This document shows positions 57,070-64,000 of a DNA stretch of 64,000 bases, one piece after another. Source of the stretch: Engraulis encrasicolus (taxonomy: Eukaryota > Chordata > Actinopteri > Clupeiformes > Engraulidae). The notes below the pieces were generated by a model. The model searched no databases and had not been told where the DNA came from. It was given only the letters and a program-made list of their open reading frames with translations. Every line of letters starts with the position of its first letter. The stretch's first letter is position 1. The stretch covers positions 53,446,352 to 53,510,351 of the forward strand of contig NC_085873.1 in the NCBI RefSeq assembly GCF_034702125.1. The letters are read 5' to 3'. A program made the translations under genes and the position numbers.

Positions 57070-57170
57070 ATGTTGTGAGTTAGTGCAGGTTGAAAGTTCA
57101 GTCACAAGTATAGTACTGCAGGTGGTATGTTCAGTCGCAGATATGGTGGTGGGGGATGGGGGGGGGGTTG

Positions 57171-58667
57171 TCAGTGGCCTTGCTGGCTAGAGGCTGACAT
57201 TGGAGGGAGAGTGGGTTGAGTGTTCAGTATCTTGATCGCTTGGTGCATTGTGCTGCTCGCCAGCTGGTGGTACGGGAACGGAGGCGCCTGTACCTCTTTC
57301 CAGAGGGCAGGAGGCTGAACAGTTTGTGTGCAGGGTGGCTTGTGTCTTTGATGATCATCAGTGCTTTCCGGGTGAGGCGTGTGGTGTAAATGTCCTGCAG
57401 GGAGGGGAGTGGTACTCCAATGATCTTCTTCGCTGTGTTCACAACACGATGGAGTGTCTTCCTGTTTTTCTCCGTGCAGCTTCCTCCCCACACTGTGATG
57501 CAGTTGGACACGACGCTCTCTATGGTTCCTCTGTAGAATGTTGTCATGATGGAGGGTGTAGCACTTGCCTTCTTTAGTTTGCGCAGGAAGTAGAGACGCT
57601 GATGGGCCTTCTTCGCCAGTGATGTAGTGTTGGTGGTCCAAGAGAGGTCGTCGCTGATGTGCACTCCAAGGAACTTTGGTGCTGCTCACTCTCTCCACAG
57701 CATCGCCGTCGATGGTCAGTGGTGGCAGTTGTTTTTGGACCCTTTGGAAGTTGACAACAATCTCCTTGGTCTTGTTGACATTCAGCAGGAGGTTGTTGTC
57801 TTTGCACCATCTGGCCAGCAGGTCTACTTCTTCTCTGTAGTGAGTCTCATCGCCCTTGGTGATGAGGCCCACCAGTGTTGTATCATCCGCAAACTTCACT
57901 AGATGGTTAGTGCTGTGGGTCGTTGTGCAGTCGTGTGTCAGCAGCGTGAACAGCAGGGGGCTGAGAACACAACCTTGCGGAGCCCCCGTGCTCAGGGTCA
58001 GGGTGCTCGAGGTGTTGTTCCCTACCCGTACTGCTTGTGGTCTTTGCATCAGGAAGTCCAGCAGCCAGTTGCAGAGGGAGGTGCTGAAACCTAGTTTGTC
58101 CAGTTTTCTGATGAGTTGTTGTGGTATTATGGTATTGAATGCTGAACTGAAGTCAATGAACAGCATTCTCACATATGAGTCTTTATTGTCCAAGTGGGTG
58201 AGGGCTGGATGGAGGGCAGAGCAAATTGCATCCTCCGTGGATCGCTTGGCTCGGTATGCGAACTGGTAGGGGTCTAGGGTGGGGGGTAGGGTGGCTTTGA
58301 TGTGTGACAGGACTAGCCGTTCGAAGAACTTCATGATTATGGGCGTCAGTGCTACAGGACGGTAGTCATTGAAGCATGATGGTGATGATTTCTTCGGCAC
58401 AGGTATGATGGTAGCAGCTTTGAAAAGTGATGGGATGACTGCTTGCTCCAGAGAGATGTTAAAGATGTCTGTGAAGACATCCTTCAGCTCTTCTGCACAA
58501 TCCTTCAACACTCGGCCTGGTATGTTGTCTGGGCCAGCTGCTTTGCGTGGGTTTGATGGTGGCCAGTGTCCTCTTAACACTGGCAGTGGACAGGTAAAGG
58601 GGTTGATCATGGGGGGGAGGGGGAGTTTTCTGTGGGTGAGTGTCATTTTGTGCTTCAAAGCGGGCAA
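57171..58667 (-). pseudogene. L2-type LINE reverse transcriptase
   Basis: A 498-codon minus-strand frame with [79 protein letters not shown] and the catalytic [14 protein letters not shown] frameshift near 57664-57700 puts the last ~145 codons ([13 protein letters not shown] onward, 57664-57224) in another frame. The element would copy its own RNA at the target site. It is broken in this copy but only lightly, suggesting fairly recent activity of the family. Confidence 0.92.
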
Positions 58668-59204
58668 AGAAACTGTTCAGGTCGTTTAGCAGAGAGGTGT
58701 TGTTGTCACAGCTTCGTGGTGCAGGCTTATAGTCCGTGATGGCCTGTATGCCCTGCCACAGGCTCTGTGCATCTCTGCTGTCTTTGAAGTGTGTTGTTAT
58801 TTTGTCTGAGTATTCCTTTTTTGCTTTCCTGATGCCCTGGGACAGGTTTGCCCTTGCTGTCTTTAGGCCAGCTACGTCTCCTGCTCTGAAGGCTTTGTCT
58901 CTGGCCCTCAGCAGTCGGTGAACGTCTCCTGTGAACCATGGCTTCTGGTTGGCCCTGGTAGTGATGTGTTTTATTTCTGTAACATCATCGATGCATTTTG
59001 TGATGTAGGAGGTCACGGTGTCTGTGTACTCCTCAATGTCAATGTGATTGCTGTGGGTGGCAGTTGTTTTGAAAATGTCCCAGTCTGTGGTTTCAAAGCA
59101 GTCCTGAAGTCGTGAGATGGCTCCCTCAGGCCATTTTCTCACCTCCTTCTGAACTGGTTTGGTGAGTTTTGCCTTTTGTCTGTAAGCTGGCAGTAGCAGA
59201 ATCG

Positions 59205-60126
59205 TTAGGTGGTCTGATGATCCAATGTGGGGGATGGGCTTTGCCTTGTATGCTCTCTTCTGATTTGTGTGTAAACGAGGTCCAGGGTGTTTTGTTCTCT
59301 TGTTGGGAAGTTGACATGTTGATGAAATTTTGGAAGTACTGTTTTGAGATTTCCGTGGTTGAAATCTCCCAGTACCACTGTGAAGGCATCTGGGTGTGCA
59401 TCTTGTTGTTCACTGATGCCCCGATGCAGCTCGTTCAGTGCCTCACTTTTGACGCCATTGTTGTTGCTGGGTGCGAGGTAGACGGCGACTAATAGGATAG
59501 CGGATATTTCTCTGGGTAGATAGAAGGGTCGGCACTTGATGATCATGAACTCCACTCGTGGAGAGCAGTGCCTCTGTACTACCGTAGCATTATTGCACCA
59601 AGCATCATGTGTGTAGACACATATTCCTCCCCCTCGTTTTTTCTCTGCAAGGGCTCTGTCCGCTCGGTGGCACGTTAGTTGTTCCAGTTGTAAAGCTGAA
59701 TCGGGTATGCCGTCGTTCAGCCATGATTCGGTGAACACCGTAACGCAGCAGTTCCTCACGGTTTTGTTCGCTGATCTTAGTAGCCTTATGTCATCCATCT
59801 TATTGTCCAGAGATCTGACGTTTGCCAAGAGAATTGATGGTATTGCTGGACGAGTTGGGTTGGCTGCAAGCCGTGTCTCGACGCCACCTCGTTTGCCCCT
59901 TTTCCTAATTCTTGAGCATCTCTTTCGGTGTCGGCATAGCGAGGCAGACGGGTCCGATGTAGTCCTATGCCGCCGGAGAATTCCTAGTTCTTCCAGAGTC
60001 TTCATTGGTACATCCAATACATTGCTTAAGTTGTCCATTCTTATCTGCAACAGCTGTTGCCGACTGTACGTGCGTTCCGACATATTTTCCGACGATAGAC
60101 ATTTCGAAAGACACATTTTAACATAA
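59205..60126 (-). pseudogene. L2-type LINE endonuclease
   Basis: Minus-strand frame with SILLANVRSLDNKMDDIRLL at the start of the domain, FTESWLNDGIPD (catalytic Glu), GGGICVYTHDAW, VAVYLAPSNN, VVLGDFNHGNL and TLDLVYT. These are the standard apurinic-endonuclease-like landmarks of L2 and CR1 type LINEs. The frame breaks near 59205 just before the expected final SDH, which reappears in another frame (IGSSDHLTI). Confidence 0.88.
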
Positions 60127-60382
60127 ATAAACACTGAAAGTTGGGAAAGCAAGGGGCTGCTGCAACCTACGTGCGCCGCCGCCGCCGGAAGTATCAAGGA
60201 GCTTCCACTTTTTGTTTGTTTGTAATTTACTCCACTTCCAAAGACTTCTGCCAGCAAAAGCCTCACATTGCTGCCTCTTGCATGCTAAGTGTCTTACGCT
60301 TTCATCCAGTTGCCACTACATTGAGAGAGTTCAGTATTTCCAGCATTGTTTACCACTTTACCAGCCACCTTGTTTAAAAGAA

Positions 60383-60583
60383 AGAAAAAGAAGAAGAAGA
60401 AGAGGTCTGCCGCCTTGCTCTCTCCTGTCTACTGTCTTGCTCTCTTGTCCAATCAGAAGAAGAAGAGATCTACTGTCTTGATCTCTTATCCAATCAGAAG
60501 AAGAGGAGATCTACTGTCTTGATCTCTTATCCAATCAGAAGAAGAAGAGATCTACTGTCTTGCTCTCTTATTCAACCAGAAGT
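60383..60583. repeat. ~44-bp tandem repeat
   Basis: Four copies of tctactgtcttgatctctta plus tccaatcagaagaagaagaga. Each unit holds one CCAAT pentamer. Confidence 0.9.
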
Positions 60584-60584
60584 C

Positions 60585-61060
60585 ATGCGGGTCTCTGTTC
60601 AGTTCAAGGGGATCAGCATTCACCAGAGAAGCACCACTGAGAATACCCCCTTAAAAAAACAAATACAAATCTGTACCAAGTCTGACGCTGCAACAACTTG
60701 AATCGTTTCTTTTGCTAGGGCTCCCCAGAGCCAGCCAGAGACCAAAAGGTGCATAAATAAATGATGAGTTGATGACCCGTGTAGTCGAGCAACACTTCAC
60801 CAGTCCCCCCCAAATGTGTATTCGAGCATCACTCCCCAAATGTGTTTATGGGTCGCATAGGATGGGGACAGCCAAATCAAAACAAAGGAATTGTTATTTT
60901 TTATCTCTCCTGTGGTGTACAGTAAAAACGAGTGGCTGCAGTAGCCTTAATTAGGAGCTCATCCCTGATGATGGAGTAATTATGGCTGTGGGATGCAGGA
61001 ATGTGTTACGGAGTCCCGGCCCCTCTCTCCCTCCACAGAGGCCAATTAGACAGACCTCAC
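60585..61060. other. No gene seen
   Basis: No supported exon. Unremarkable sequence apart from a short A-run at 60653-60660. Confidence 0.4.
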
Positions 61061-61063
61061 TTC

Positions 61064-61345
61064 AGAAGAGAGGAGGAAGAGGAGAGGAGGAAGAACAAGA
61101 GAGAGGAGAAGAGCAAGAGAGAGGTGACGAGAAGAGGAAGAGAGAGGAGAGGCGGAAGAGAGGTGAGGAGGAGAGGGATAGAGAGACGAGAGGAGGTAGA
61201 GAGAGGTGAGGAGAAGAGGAAGAGAGAGGAGAAGAGAGTAGGAAGAGGTGAAGAGAAGAGGAAGAGAGAGGTGAAGAGAAGAGGAAGAGAGAGGTGAGGA
61301 GAAGAGGAAGAGAGAAGAGAGGAGAGGAGAAGAGGCCGTAGAGGA
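61064..61345. repeat. Purine-only (GAGGAAGAGA)n tract
   Basis: About 280 bp with almost only A and G on the + strand. Such polypurine tracts with mirror symmetry can form triplex DNA. Long open frames across it are composition artefacts. Confidence 0.95.
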
Positions 61346-61440
61346 TGACTGAAAGGAGAACAGCTCCTCCCCTGATTGGAGCTCCACTGCCCCGAGCTCC
61401 TCCCCTGATTGGAGCTCCACTGCCCCGAGAGCTGCATAAT
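61346..61440. repeat. 36-bp tandem duplication
   Basis: Two copies of cagctcctcccctgattgga plus gctccactgccccgag style sequence (61359 and 61395). Confidence 0.9.
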
Positions 61441-64000
61441 AAGAGCCTTAGAACGCTGAGCACACTTCAGGAAGCGAGAGAGAGGGTGAGTGGGCGGGAG
61501 AGTTGGCCCATCTCAGGTAATAGTGTTGATAATAGTGTCATTAATGTGAGACAGTGTGTAAAGGTTTGTATGCAAGCGTTTTGTGTCATCATGAGGTGTT
61601 GGTATGAAAAGGGATTTGTTCGGAACAAAGGATTTTGAAGAATAAAGGCAAAAAGAGTCCATTGAAGAAAATTACATTTTAAAGCAGCCTGAGGTTACAT
61701 TGTTGTGAATGTAAATTGAGCTCCAGGATAATACTGTTCTTCTCATTGGGCTGGCGTGTCTCCATTGATTGCTTTGGCTTGCTAAACAACAAACAGTTTT
61801 TGCAGGCCTATGTAGGTTTTTTTTGTCTCTTGTAGCAGCTGTTACTTAACCTGCGTCTCGGCAGATGAATAGGTTTCCGCCTTCCTACACCAACAGTCAG
61901 CTGGAGCTATGCCATATGCCTACTGTAGGCCTCCAAAGGCCTTTTATCAAGAGAATTCTTGCATGTGATTGTATTGGGGAAGCCACTTGTCTGACATTTT
62001 AATGAGATGGCTCTTTAACAGCTCCCAGATTGAGTAGTGTTGGGGAACAGTAAGTTCACCTGACACTCCACCCAATATGCTAAAGTAACTTCACCTGACA
62101 CTCCACCCAATATGCTAATGCTAATGCTAATCTGGGCAGATTGTCAGGTGAGGTGACACAAGTCAGGTGGGGTACTCTAACACGACTCTATTACTACTTC
62201 ATTACAACTCATTTTGTACAAGTCAGGTGGGGTACTCTAACACTACCCTAACACGACTCTATTACTACTTCACTACAACTCATTTTCAATCATTTGGGGT
62301 CTGCTGGGCCAGGTCAGGTGAAATAACCGGTTTGGCTTATTTGACTGTTTGATTATCAACAACCGTTATTTCCACAATAGGCCTACTATGCCAATCATTT
62401 CTCTATTCAATGATCTGCAAGATATTGTGTAAAAAGCTGTCAAATTGGATTAAAATAATGAATTTTGCCATTGTCATGCTCAAGATAGAGCACAAAATCA
62501 AATATGAGATGTAAAACATTAAAATCCTTTTGCAAAGTTTGTCAGAGTAATAGGCTTTTTTAAGCTTTCTTGGCAACAGACAAATTCCTTCCTTGCTACT
62601 GCTATCACAGGGGAGCTAATGTGATATTATGGGCTGTCTGTCTGGGCTGGTGAGTCATGGATCTGTTTTGGCAAGTGGAAAGATCAGTTTGGTCCGGTGT
62701 GAGTACTGTGTATTAATGCCATCCTTTTTTTTGCAAACTTGTTTTTAATACAGTGTAGCATTGGTTCAGCAGAATGGTATCCTAATTAATTTTGCATGCC
62801 ACTCTGAAATTGTCTTGCAATTTCCTTCAAATATTCAGGGAACTGGTAAAAATCAGTAAACTACAGAATTTTAAAACTTTGACACCTTCTTCTGTGCCAT
62901 GTAGGGTACTGTAATGAATACCATATAGGCCTGTGTTTTCTGAACTCCACCTAGTAACATATCCCTGTATCATGATATAAAATGAAATACATGAATATAA
63001 AATGAAATACATAATGAAGTTCAATACAAACCGCACCACATACTTGAATTAAAAAGGATAACACAGCAAAGCTTGAAAGCGTCTTTCCATTGTGGTCCTT
63101 TTATGTTAAATGGCAGCAGATGTTAAAATGACAAGAATGGCGCTGAGATAACACTAAGACAGTAAAACATCATTACATACAAGGCATACAAGTCATTGAC
63201 TTTGTTAACTATAAAAGTTCTATATGTCACTCAAGTTTTTTAAAAGCATGTTTAAAACCATCTAGACTGGTGACATCACTTCCTCCTTGTTTCCATTAGC
63301 TATGTAACGCCTGCCTATTGATCCAGCCAACCATAGCAGTACTTGGCACACCCCTAGCCTAATGTATGATTTATAGACTATTTAACATGTAGTATTTTTG
63401 CACTTGTAGTAAGTGACATGTTATGGCTGAATAAATTGCATGAATTTCTTCCATGTTTATATCAGATACAAAAAAAGTCTAGTCTAAATTGTTAATCCTC
63501 AAAAGAAATGTTGCTTTTCACTCATGTATGCGTTAATTTATTTGTAAATGAGTTTTTTTTTTTTCATCGATCTCTGTGGTATTTTTAGAGGTTAAGCTGC
63601 CAGTCTAAAGATATTACTTTAGAAATTGGTAAATCAGTCTGATCTATTTTCATTGGTGATGCTATATTGATTTTAAGAGCTTCTCATGTCATGCCTCAGC
63701 TTTACTGCTGCTCTTAGCCTAATTGATCAGACGACAAATTAATAGAGTTTGACCTCAGCCTCGGGATACGAACACATGGCTTTAATGTGCTCCGTCTCCA
63801 GCTAGCAGAACATCAAGTGGGAGCAGACAGAGTTATAAAACACACGGTTAAAAATAAATCATATATCAGATCAAACACAGTGTTGCGTCGTAAGCAGAGT
63901 GCAATTTAATAAATTGGTGTGGCGATGAAGGGGCCGTGACCTTGGCTTATCTTTTAAGCACAGCAGAGGAGCAGGCTATTCAAGCTAGCATGCAAATGAA
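61441..64000. other. No gene; short duplications only
   Basis: Two direct duplications are visible: cacctgacactccacccaat (62056 and 62092) and caagtcaggtggggtactct (62159 and 62219), the latter with its inverted form nearby. I could not support any exon, tRNA or known element in the remaining AT-rich sequence up to the window end. Confidence 0.5.

Noticed and set aside
61001..61463. Glu/Arg-rich and Ser/Leu-rich frames of about 100-130 residues on both strands
   Set aside because: They follow from the polypurine composition and are open on both strands, so they are not evidence of a gene.

Overview
The window is teleost-type vertebrate DNA. It shows a fish-style NLR gene (FISNA-NACHT exon followed by uniform 174-nt LRR exons), Tc1, hAT, piggyBac-like, L2, RTE-like and Penelope-like transposon remnants, and very many (CA)n/(GT)n and (TCTG)n tracts. 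I cannot name the species from the sequence.

Only one host gene is supported. It is an NLRP1-like inflammasome sensor on the + strand from about 10.1 to 30.9 kb. I reconstructed ten exons: a noncoding exon 1 (~10111-10367), then coding exons 11470-11544 (ATG at 11498), 17846-17917, 18083-19858, 23735-23908, 25010-25183, 25826-25999, 26403-26567, 28900-29819 and 30111-30424. Every junction is phase-compatible. The coding total is 3813 nt plus stop, predicting 1271 residues in the order short basic N-terminus, FISNA, NACHT and winged helix, three double-LRR exons, Ser/His-rich linker, FIIND (ZU5-UPA) and CARD. The FIIND self-cleavage site (Phe1013|Ser1014, with His988 and Glu997) is intact. A ZNF143-like motif and an interferon-response element lie just before exon 1, and a polyadenylation signal lies at 30861.

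Layout: 0.7-4.6 kb, an RTE-like LINE (minus strand) split by a hAT element; 6.4-7.7 kb, an L2-type LINE fragment; 8-10 kb, fold-back repeats and microsatellites; 10.1-30.9 kb, the NLR gene, whose introns hold a Penelope-like remnant, a Tc1 element inside an unexplained field of 15-bp motifs, a hAT element carrying a nested MITE, and a TE inside a CA repeat; 31-33.9 kb, an acceptor-like minisatellite and small TIR elements; 34-41 kb, hAT elements, a LINE fragment between microsatellites, and a 50-bp minisatellite split by a piggyBac-like element; 41.5-45.6 kb, a 4.1-kb composite hAT element containing a dimeric 280-bp higher-order repeat; 45.7-53.1 kb, SINE, hAT, microsatellites, minisatellites and a hAT element with an L2 copy inside; 54.35-54.45 kb, an assembly gap; 55-60.2 kb, LINE fragments including a near full-length L2-type LINE with frameshifts; 60.4-64 kb, short tandem repeats and unannotated sequence.

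The most interesting signals are: the complete NLRP1-like sensor with its intact cleavage site; hammerhead-ribozyme-like motifs at three places, two of them with different but complementary stem I arms around the same core; microsatellites lying directly against splice sites of the sensor gene; and the repeated 15-bp GTCCTATGGTGTGAC motif.
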